From Blepharisma stoltei (taxonomy: Eukaryota; Ciliophora; Heterotrichea; Heterotrichida; Blepharismidae), in NCBI GenBank assembly GCA_914767885.1, contig CAJZBQ010000026.1, forward strand, positions 1 through 64,000: a stretch of 64,000 nt of DNA, given 5' to 3'. Below, piece after piece: positions 56,401-64,000 of the stretch; the first letter of the stretch is position 1, and each line of letters opens with the position of its first letter. Below the pieces are notes generated by a model. That model searched no databases. It saw nothing but the letters and a program-made list of their open reading frames with translations, and was not told where the DNA came from. The position numbers and the translations under genes are program-made.

Positions 56401-58418
56401 TGTGAGTTTTGCGAAATTGGAACATTTAGCTTAAATTATTGAGATAAATGCGAAACATGCCCTAATCATGCTTTTTGCTATGGAGGATATCAAATTGCGC
56501 CATATAAAGGCTACTGGCATGGTAGTAATGAGTCCAGTACAATTTACCCCTGTCCAAACCCTGATGCCTGTAGAGGTGGATTAGATTGAGAAGTTAACTA
56601 TACATCCTTAATTGGAATATGTGCAGAAGGGTATAGAGGAAATAAGTGCCAGCCATGCGATTTCGGCTATTCATCATCAGGGAGAAACAAGTGTGAAAAA
56701 TGTCCTTCTGATCAAGATACAAATGCAGCTAAAATAATTTTTATATTTACAGCTGCAGCTATATAGCTTGCTTCTTGCTATAGGGGGCTAAGAGACAGAG
56801 CAACCCATAGAGTTATTCGTGAACTCAGGTTGACAAGTCAAATCTTAATTTGAATCAGCATTATCTGCTTTATTTGCCTCTTTGAGAGTTGACCTTAATT
56901 CTATGGGCTACTCTGTCTCCCTATGGAGAGCTATAACAGGGAGCGAGCTATATCACTCACTTGCATAGTATATTTCTCATTAAAAACAGCCTATGAGCCA
57001 AAATCTACAATTTCTGTATACTTCCGTATTTTAATCAATTATTTACAAATGATTACTCTTGTAGCTAGACTTAAGCTGAATTGACCATTTTATATAGAAT
57101 ATTGATTAGCTAATCAAGGGTATCCTGGTGAAGTCCCTACACATTGGATATCTTTAGACTGCTATTTAATGGACGAAAGAGACCCAGATTCATATAAAAC
57201 TATCTATTTCAAAAAATTGATTACTATAGTTGCACTTCCAGCCATTCTAGGCTTTGCTGCATTTATTTTTTGGTCTTTTATTGCGATATTTCAAAGAAAT
57301 TGAAAAATGATGAAAAACGAATTAATAGCGACTATATGTATTTTATTATTTTTGATTTTGCCGTCAATTACTGACTATAGTAATTTCCTGTGGATGGCTC
57401 TGTTTTGGCCTTGATTTTCCCACTAGGAAAATTTTTTGGTTCGACCAGTACTATATGGTTTTGCCAAACCAAAAAATTTTCCCAGTCGGAAAATCAAGGT
57501 CAAAACAACGCCATCCATGGGAAAATCCCATATATGTTTTCGATTTTTAGCTGCACTTATATTTATGATAAATTATATTTAGTAAGCAACCTTGATATTA
57601 AGTGCTGAAATGATGATCATTATTTCTATGCTGTCACTATAGCTTTACCTGGAATTATTGTATGATCTATAGGAATTCCTGCATGCGTTTTTCTATTTTT
57701 ACGAAAAAGAAAGTTCAAATTGCACAGACTTGACACAAAGCTTAAATTTGGGTTTTTATATAACGGATATCGAGAATCTACCTATTACTGGGAATTTATC
57801 ATAACGATAAGAAAATTAATGATCATTTGTTTAACTGTATTTTTGACAACTGAGACCATTGAAATTCAAACAGCATCATGTGCTTCTGTTTTTGCTGTGT
57901 TTTATTATATCCAGAAAACATATTATCCATTTGAGTACGAGAATCTCAATAAAGCTGAGTTAGGCAGCAATTTTGTAGTACTAATTACAACCTGGTGTGG
58001 GCTATTTTATACAGGCAGCGGCTTAAACATATTTGCTAATATTATTTTCTTTTTTTTTATATTATTAGCAAATGCTTATTTTGTCTTCATGTGGACTCGA
58101 ACTATGATTATTGAATTAAAGCTATTAGCAATTGAAATTTTCCCAATTTTTAAGAATTATTTTGATGCTGATGAGCTGAAAATAAAGAAAAACAGCGAAA
58201 TGAGGCCTGTTTTTTCTTTAATAAATCAGGATGAAGACTCAGCAATTGAAATAAAATTGGATAAAAGAATAAAAAATAGCGTTGATTTATCTATTTTGAA
58301 AATTAAAGAAAATATTAATATAATAGAAGAACAAAAGGATCAGTCGAATGATGAGTCGAGCGGAGAGTTAAGCGTCTTTGGGCCATTTGCTTGCCAAGAT
58401 GTTGAAGAAGGCACTTAA
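50462..58418 (+). CDS. giant receptor-like protein: LNR repeats, beta-helix, about nine membrane helices
   Basis: About 2055 aa after removing three tiny introns (50537-50551, 50936-50951, 51603-51617) and six IESs. Signal peptide MLVFLIHISHALHL. Four or five Lin12/Notch repeats (MLNDGNCDEECNTAECRYD and NNGICDPECNNAECEYDGKD are textbook). A Cys block (CLKCTNSSDCVECDCSKGY), then about 1000 residues of beta-helix-type repeats rich in N/S/F, ending in GGAI units (ATNFGGAIVLDG, SDIGGAIVS, LIGGAVYW) like chlamydial-type PMP repeats. Then an EGF-like Cys-rich stalk (CEKGEYRDNDRCEFCEIGTF, GYRGNKCQPCDFG) and about nine hydrophobic helices from 56730 to 58110, with a charged cytosolic tail. The plan matches large surface or adhesion receptors of ciliates; ligand and signalling are unknown. 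TGA is Trp at more than ten sites. The total length is divisible by three only with all pieces removed. Confidence 0.78.
50537..50551 (+). other. 15-nt intron
   Basis: GTAATCTAGACTCAG, carrying an in-frame TAG. Removal joins CEKYN to IGDNICSPSC. Confidence 0.8.
50660..50871. mobile_element. IES/MITE, 212 nt, about 70-bp inverted repeats
   Basis: TA at 50660-50661 and 50872-50873. The two ends are near-perfect inverted repeats over about 70 bp (left TATAGGCGTGTCCTGTAAAT, right as reverse complement TATAGGCATATCCTGTAAAC), with CCAAGTG-containing inner arms. Removal joins IKSSDC to YEFCISSGC in frame. Confidence 0.9.
50936..50951 (+). other. 16-nt intron
   Basis: GTAATATATATATAAG. Removing it restores the first LNR (NDKCDDECKIQECAWDLGQC) and corrects the frame by one base. 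Confidence 0.85.
51603..51617 (+). other. 15-nt intron
   Basis: GTAATTAATAATAAG, containing two in-frame TAA. Removal joins PSICYR to GEDSVKIYVDY. Confidence 0.85.
51650..52021. mobile_element. IES/MITE, 372 nt, perfect inverted ends enclosing an 18-bp satellite
   Basis: TA at 51650-51651 and 52022-52023. Both ends are perfect inverted copies of about 55 bp (TATAGCAGTTGCCCGATGAT...), each of which is itself a hairpin (GCCCGATGATGGCGC with GCGCCATCATCGGGC). The middle has about ten copies of CACGTGTGGAACACATTT (51796-51965), itself containing the palindrome CACGTG. Removal joins IYVDY to NATSSIFDGS in frame. Confidence 0.92.
51796..51965. repeat. 18-bp tandem repeat inside the IES
   Basis: About ten identical units CACGTGTGGAACACATTT; degenerate partial units at both ends (CCACGCGTGGAACACATTTC, ACGTGTGGACCC). 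Because 18 is a multiple of three, no stop interrupts several frames on either strand, which creates meaningless long open frames. Confidence 0.95.
52933..53018. other. putative IES, 86 nt
   Basis: The frame closes at TAA 52937-52939 and reopens shifted. Excision between the TA at 52933-52934 and 53019-53020 gives FNFNHMRWFSIVIFDNN in frame. Several TA pairs would fit, so limits are approximate. Confidence 0.45.
54109..54837. mobile_element. 729-nt insertion with 13-bp direct repeats, acidic and E/K-rich content
   Basis: Perfect 13-bp repeats TATTCATTTCAAG at 54109-54121 and 54838-54850. Excision joins NSTYSFQ to GTEFYDSWGNG in frame. No inverted ends. The insert reads through for 80 codons as an acidic tail (DADIDDAIAEVETWEEEIRM) before TAG at 54361-54363, then holds GA-rich imperfect repeats (54560-54790) that in another frame read GTEEILEKGEETLEGAGKIL. 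Class unknown; target duplication size suggests retroposition. Confidence 0.7.
56760..56948. mobile_element. IES/MITE, 189 nt, in first membrane helix
   Basis: TA at 56760-56761 and 56949-56950. Inverted ends TATAGCTTGCTTCTTGCTAT / TATAGCTCGCTCCCTGTTAT, followed by inner arms GAGACAGAGCAACCCATAGA / GAGACAGAGTAGCCCATAGA. Contains an in-frame TAG at its left edge. Removal gives IFTAAAISLTCIVYFSL, a continuous hydrophobic helix. Confidence 0.88.
57376..57530. mobile_element. IES/MITE, 155 nt
   Basis: TA at 57376-57377 and 57531-57532. Near-perfect palindrome with arms of over 70 bp (TGGATGGCTCTGTTTTGGCC... / TGGATGGCGTTGTTTTGACC...). Removal joins LPSITDY to MFSIFSCTYIY in frame. Confidence 0.92.
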
Positions 58419-58674
58419 AACGATTAATTAAATAATTAATGGTTAAAAAAATATTAGGGGCAAAGGAGTAGTATTAATAAACGATGGGTCATGCTAGAAA
58501 TTAACTTTATTTGGGCCATTTATGCCAGACTATCAAAGAAATACTGGATCTAATTAATAATTAAGACTTTTCAAAACTACTATCTAAATTTTGTTTTTAC
58601 TATATATTTCTAAATTTGACGAAAAATATTGCTTATAACAACCACTAGCAACTTATATAAAATGAATTAACTAC
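58419..58674. other. convergent intergenic region, 3' ends of two genes
   Basis: Two large genes end toward each other. AT-rich, no terminator-like structure noticed. Confidence 0.6.
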
Positions 58675-61600
58675 TTATAAATGAGTCTCTCTTTTATGCT
58701 GCACATATGCAACAATCACTTTAATAATCTGAACAAGTGCCATATCACATAGCAGAGAAATAATAATCATCACCATCCACATCATATCTCCATTCCCATC
58801 AACCTTCTGAGTAATCCAATAAGCAGCCACCACAACAAGTCCAATCACCACTAAGCATAACAAATATCCTGCAAGCCTCAATATTCTATTAATTTTTTCT
58901 TGTTTTGCAGCTTCTTTCATATCAGTTCTTATCTTTATTCTGCGTTTAATTAAAATCCAGCCGATTGCTATTGCTAAAAGATTGGAAAATACTGGGGAGA
59001 AAATGGCGAAAATTATGTGGAGATAATCAATGTCTTGGAATATCCCTGTAAATTCATAATCTTTTGAGGAAGAGATGCCTGACTCATAGAGCAGAAATAA
59101 AATGGTGACGTTGGCAGAAGATGGACTCTGAGACAACTCCCTGTGGAGCAGGTAGGATGAAGCTGAAAATAGTGCCTTTGTCAACGTTTAAATTAGGCTT
59201 TCGGTTTTAGGATGTCTGATGAAGAGGGAAGCCTTGTTTCTCCTCAGAAGGTTTTACCTGTCTCAGCCAGATGGGCTAGACAGGTTTTGCCTCCCACATA
59301 GTCTTTGCTTATCAGACTAACGGGGCATCAGAAGAGGTGACTCCAACCTAAAGAGCTAATCCTTAGGTTAGAGAGTTTACCCAGATAGGCAGACTAATGG
59401 TCTATCCATTTATAGCCTTATAACTTTTTCTTTGACTCGTAGAGCGCAATGAAAATTCCGTTGAAAAATGCTTGAAGAAGTAGGGAAAAAATAAGCAAAG
59501 TGCTTCTGGAGAGTCTTGAGTAGAATGGCATATAGAAAAAGAATGGAGAAATAAAGTAATAAGCTGTAAGCGGGTTTGAAGGAGTCTTTAGATACGTATC
59601 ATTACTGGTTTCTTTTGCTTTTTGAGAGCCTGCTATTAAGTTATAATCAGGATTTCCCCTCTCCAATTCCTCATTTTTTTCTTTGCTCTTCACAATAATA
59701 TCCGGCACTATTTTTTTCTTATTCAAATACGAAACCTGCCCCAGATTTTCAGGCGATCCAGGCAGAGTTTCATTAATATTTTCATTACTTCTCTTATAAA
59801 ACATCGGCCTATCACTTTCAATCTCAATGCTTTCATTTCTATTCATAGGCTTCACCAAATTATCAAGCTCCGTATTTGTTGTTCCTTTATAAATTTTGTT
59901 ATGTAGCTTAATAGCACTCATTTTTTCATTGGATAATTTTTTCTTTTCTTTGGAGTCAATAAAGATAAATATAAAAGCCATGATTACATAAGCCCCAGCT
60001 AAGGAGCAGACATAATAAAATGTCCCTTCCCATGCGTCTTTTGATGGGGCGTCTACATTGGTATTGTTTGGAGTGACGATGGCTAGGTTCATGCCAGCTG
60101 AGAATAAGGAAGTATGGGAACACCTGCAGGAGACTTCAGGGTAGGTGTAGCTTACATATTCGCAGCCTGATGTAGACCATGCGTTATTATCATAATATAC
60201 ACATTGAATAGTGTCTCCTTTGTTGACTGTTGAATAGTAAGGAATAGTCAGATTGGCGTAGCTTGGAGAAAAATTCAAGGTGAGAGTTATATTTCCACTA
60301 GGCAAAATTTCGATTATTTTGAACTCTACACCTCTTGAAATATTCTTAATTAAGTAATTTGCCGATTAAAAAGCAGATTAATTCTCTTTATCATTTTTAA
60401 AAATAATTTTGGATTTTTTAGCAATTTTTTTAAAAAAATATATGATTCTGCAGAATTATCTTTTGCGTTGTCATAAACTATAAAGATCGTCAGCATTGAT
60501 TTAACTCCGTCAATAATAACTGATGCATTTGTAGGGAATGTAAAACTGCCGTAATAGTTTGAGCTTGAGGTGGTCTTGTAGCCCGTCAAATCGGATGGAT
60601 TCAGCATCTGCACAGTCGCGTGGACATATGTGGATTCACTTGTAATAGTCTGACCTAACGACATTGAGTTAGCCCCAGCCACATATAAATCAGTCAAAAC
60701 TTGGTTTGTGCTGGCTAGCACACTAGGATTATCTTTAACTGATGTAGAATTAACCCCAGCCGCCTGAGCAATTGTACTGGTACAGGTCTGTATCTGAGAA
60801 GTCGTCAATTTTACATTATATTTGATAATTTTCCCTAATAGCGTAGTTGTAGTAGAAAACAGTGTCTGCCGATTTGCATCATTAAGAACCGTCGTCTCAG
60901 ATGACGTGACACCTTTTAATAAATTCAAAATAGTCTGTGAGTTCTGAGCATCTATTGTAGGCAGCGAACTCATAATTTTTGATATCGTAGTCAAGCTTGT
61001 AGATGCAGCAGTTTGTATGTCACTAGCTGAAGATGATGAATTCGATATAATAAAAGAGTTTAAGGAGTTCACAAGCATAATAAGGGTAGAGGAATCTGTA
61101 TAGGAATTAGAAAGAGTGCTTTGGGCTGTCGATAAAAGTGAAGACGTTGTTGTAGAACTCCCAAGAGAAATGGTAGCGGTTGAGCTGACAAGGGTGTAGC
61201 TTCCATAGTTATCATAGACTTTTACAAATAAAGTCATAGGGGTTATATAAGGTAAAGTTGCATATAAAAATGAGCTTTCGTTTTTGACGTTTAATGGGAT
61301 TTCTGAAGTGCCGTTATAGAAGCCAAACTGATAGTTTAGAGGAAAAACGCTGCTTGAACTAGACCAGCTTGGGGCGTCTAAATAGAAAACAGTAGAATAT
61401 GCTGTACCTTGGCCTGGGGATACTGAAAAAGACCCACCGGACGGAGGCTGAATTGCAGTAAAAGAAATCTTGAATTTAGACACAACGGTCGAGGTGGTCA
61501 CAGAAAACAGAAATTCATAGGTCGCCCCGGGTGTTAGGGTGTTAGCCAAAAGCCCAATACTTGTAGAATCTGTCGACCCCATCAGTGTATAAGTCCCTCC

Positions 61601-64000
61601 ACTTGTCATCGTCCACAAGCAGGTATAGTCTTCCGTCATGACTGGATAAGCCCAAATAACAAAATTCTCCTGATAATTCACATATTTTGGTATGCTTGAA
61701 AACGTCACTGTTGCTGGGGTATAAGAAACGACGTTTACATTGATTGCTGTACTGGTGCTTCTAGTAGATTTACTTGCAGTAAATGTAAAAATATAATAAT
61801 TTCCTGATTGTAAGGTGTTTCCTGATATAGATAATGATAAAGAGGTAGGGGACGATATCAAGGACGTACAGTCATTACTATTTAAACTGCAAGTCCAGGA
61901 ATAGGATAAGGTGCCTTGTTGGTTGTCTGGGTCTGTAACTGTAGGAGAAACTGATAAGTTATCAGACGATTTTAGAGTAATTAAAGGATTGGAAACTGTT
62001 ACTATTAAATCTGAAGCCACATAAGTCAAGCTAAATTGGGTTTTTCCTGTCAAAGAATTCATCTGGTCTGTCACAGACACCTCAAAAGTATAAGTCCCAG
62101 GTGCAAAAGTATTGGCTGGACAAAATAGTGTAGAAGCAATACTTTGGACGCCCCAAAGGTAGCTTTCACTGACACTGCCGGTAGAATCAGTTAATTTTCA
62201 TTCATATAATAGCTGATCTGACATCTGGCAGCCACTTATAGCTTTTACATTAATTGATTTGCTTTGGCTTGTCTTCAGCACATACTTTATACTGGTATCA
62301 AATATCAGCTTAAGCCCTTTCCCATATATCAATGATAAGGATGTTGTCGTAGATGCTGAAAACCCAAGCCAATTTTGCACAGTCAAAGTTATATTTACTG
62401 ATGAAGCTATTAAATTTGCCTTAGAAATGGCTATATACTCTGTAGTATAGCTATAGCTCCCATACCCATCTAAAGCTGGGACATCAGGACTTGCAGAGAT
62501 CGTCCACTTATATTGCAAAGGCCTGTTATACCCTCCACTAGAAGAAGTCGCGTCTAAGCTTAAATCATTGCACTCAATATACAGCTCTATAGGTGCTATA
62601 AGTGAAGCTATAGGCACAATATTCGGCTTTGTGTACGTAGACTGTACACTTACACTAACAGGACTTGGCAAAGCTCCACAAATGACTGTATTCGTATATA
62701 GCGTCATTGCCTTAAACACCAATGGTCCTGTCGTCACAGTCGCGTTTACACCCAAAGTTACAGTCAACGACAGCATATCAGTCGCCCATGCACAGGCAGG
62801 GGAAACCCCTAGACTGTTATATGAAGAACTGTCAAACAAGCTTGTACAAGCTGACGGCATAGATGTCTGAACTGCTTGTGACATAGTAAAAAGAATCCCT
62901 TGATATGTAGAAGTAAACGCCGCTGATATATCAGAAGCTTGTAAATGGTAATAACAAGGCGTACATTGGGTTAAATACTGCATATAGTTAGTAGAGCACA
63001 CACAAGTATCTGTAGACGAATCATAAGTAGAATGTTCAGCACAAGAGCACTGAGACCCCGCGCCTGAAGCTAAATTGACACATGCTGTACATTCAGCTGC
63101 TGTAAAACCAGTCAAGGTAGAATCGCCACATAAGGAGTCAAGATTAAGCTTACAGTTGCCATTGCGGACACAGCCAGTTGTACAAGATGCGTCACAGTTT
63201 ATACAGGTCCCTGAATAGTATTGCAAATAGGTGCAGGAGGTTAAACAGTCGTTGTCAGATGTGCAAGCAGTGCAGCCACATGCAAAAGTAGGTGTTGAAG
63301 GGGTAATGGCATAGTTGTAGATTTTTATTTCGTAGAGGTAACCTTTAAAAGACTGGGTTAATGATACACTTTTGCCGACTGTGAAGGTGTCTGATGTAAG
63401 GTCATCTAGAAAAGAATTGGCTATTGAAGAAATGGTCCCACTTGTCCCATCTACGTATACAACTGCTTGTGTAGCATAGCCTATACGTTGGACGACGACT
63501 GCAAAATTGTGCCAGACATCCCAAGCAGAAATGGCGGTCGCTGTAGCTGATAAAGTGCTAGCGCTTGATGTTTGGTCATCATATATTCTGTATTTAGAAG
63601 TAAGAACTTTAGTAGATTTGTCTATATAAAGCCCTGCTTTTATATTCCCACTTCCTTCTTTGGCGAATAGGTAAAGGTTTTGGGTGTTTGATAGAGGTCT
63701 TGCCCATATAAAAATACTATGGGTGTTCCCAAGCTGTATTGAGGACGAGTCTGCTGAGTTTGGAGGGAGCTTCACATAGCTAGACCCAGTAAAATACAGC
63801 CCTAAATACAAAATCGGATATGGGTCATTTGAGTCAAAACTTCCCAAATAGCTACTAGTCGACCCCATATACGCAATTTTCCCACTCACAAGATCCGCGA
63901 CACTATTACTAATTTTTTTGAATTTATAATGCACAATCAAAGAGCTCGCTTTATTTGCTGTACAAGTCCCTGAAGACGCTGTATAGCCTATAGGGCATGA
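58675..64000 (-). CDS. polycystin-1/REJ-like membrane protein with LamG and GPS, N-terminus outside window
   Basis: At least 1628 aa after removing 59093-59445 and 60355-60440; it is open at 64000, so the start is missing. Order: LamG-like domain (63960-63300, SIFIWARPL and FKGYLYEIKIYNYAI), Cys-rich segment (CGCTACTSDNDCLTSC to NYMQYLTQCTPCYYH), REJ/PKD-type region of several hundred residues (SNPLITLKSSDNLSVSPTV, YSWTCSLNSNDC), GPS autoproteolysis-like motif (VSCRCSHTSLFSAG, about 60130), a membrane helix, a charged cytosolic loop and four or more C-terminal helices. No PLAT domain or channel-type pore seen. Such proteins in polycystin relatives sense matrix, flow or mating partners. The LamG/Cys part matches the array proteins in layout. 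The TGA at 62198-62200 is Trp. TAA stop at 58675. Confidence 0.82.
59093..59445. mobile_element. SINE-like structured element, 13-bp target duplication (one mismatch)
   Basis: TGACTCATAGAGC (59080-59092) and TGACTCGTAGAGC (59433-59445) bracket a 340-bp insert. Removal of 353 nt joins IFIALYES to GISSSKDYEFTG in frame inside the membrane region. Insert ends (AGAAATAAAATGGTGACG; CCTTATAACTTTTTCTT) and a 100-bp core (GCCAGATGGGCTAG, GGTTTTACCTGTC) match the element at 36426-36792 in inverted orientation. Confidence 0.8.
60355..60440. other. inferred IES, 86 nt
   Basis: TA at 60355-60356 and 60441-60442. AT-rich. Joining gives NSAESYLIKNISRGVEFKII in frame, bridging the REJ-type region and the GPS part. 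Confidence 0.7.

Noticed and set aside
1-64000. Standard genetic code with a Stentor-type host
   Set aside because: Conserved in-frame TGA codons in the kinase, FolC, LNR, GPS and all array genes are incompatible with it.
1-64000. tRNA or rRNA genes
   Set aside because: I looked for clover-leaf arms with GGTTCGA-type boxes, especially in the GC-rich SINE-like elements, and found none convincing.

Overview
Organism. The window starts with about 555 bases of an 8-base telomere repeat (CCCTAACA), so it is a chromosome or minichromosome end. Genes read UGA as tryptophan and stop at UAA/UAG, and they carry introns of only 15 or 16 nt. This combination points to a heterotrich ciliate, most like Blepharisma; Stentor shares the telomere unit and the tiny introns but uses the standard code. 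Many genes are cut by TA-bounded, AT-rich or palindromic segments whose exact removal restores the reading frame. These behave like internal eliminated sequences (IESs), so the sequence is probably germline (micronuclear) DNA or an unprocessed copy of it.

Layout. 1-555: telomere. 556-3.2 kb: gene-poor subtelomere with a decayed integrase fragment and MITE-like palindromes. 3.2-13.4 kb: a small unknown ORF, an F-BAR-like gene (minus), an AGC protein kinase (plus), and a long DUF4378-like gene (minus) with an IQ motif and eight inferred eliminated segments. 15.0-44.7 kb: nine tandem copies, all plus strand, of a secreted protein gene (signal peptide, LamG-like jelly roll, Cys-rich repeats), each with one 15-nt intron. 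Four copies are broken by small indels or a LINE insertion; one is split by a MITE. The spacers carry duplicated scraps of both flanking genes: the 5' end of the DUF4378-like gene and the 3' end of a TmcB-like membrane protein gene. 44.9-46.1 kb: the TmcB-like relic itself. 47.3-48.7 kb: a folate-ligase (FolC) gene with one IES. 49.0-50.2 kb: a decayed 5' copy of the next gene. 50.5-58.4 kb: a giant receptor-like protein (LNR repeats, beta-helix/GGAI repeats, about nine membrane helices) with six inferred IESs. 58.7-64.0 kb, open at the window edge: a polycystin/REJ-GPS-type membrane protein (minus) whose ectodomain has the same LamG plus Cys-rich plan as the array proteins.

Mobile DNA is the main theme. 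One superfamily of TA-flanked MITEs starts with (A)CTCCCCC and has three subfamilies; one copy carries a relic that looks like the end of a pogo-type transposase. Palindromic MITE-type IESs sit inside genes, including one filled with an 18-bp satellite. A SINE-like family (three copies) has variable target duplications. One APE-type LINE fragment has a perfect 15-bp duplication. Because the array is duplicated, several insertions can be compared directly with an empty site elsewhere in the same window, which fixes their ends to the base. All frame-restoring joins were worked out by hand; summed lengths divide by three for the F-BAR, DUF4378, FolC, LNR and GPS genes.
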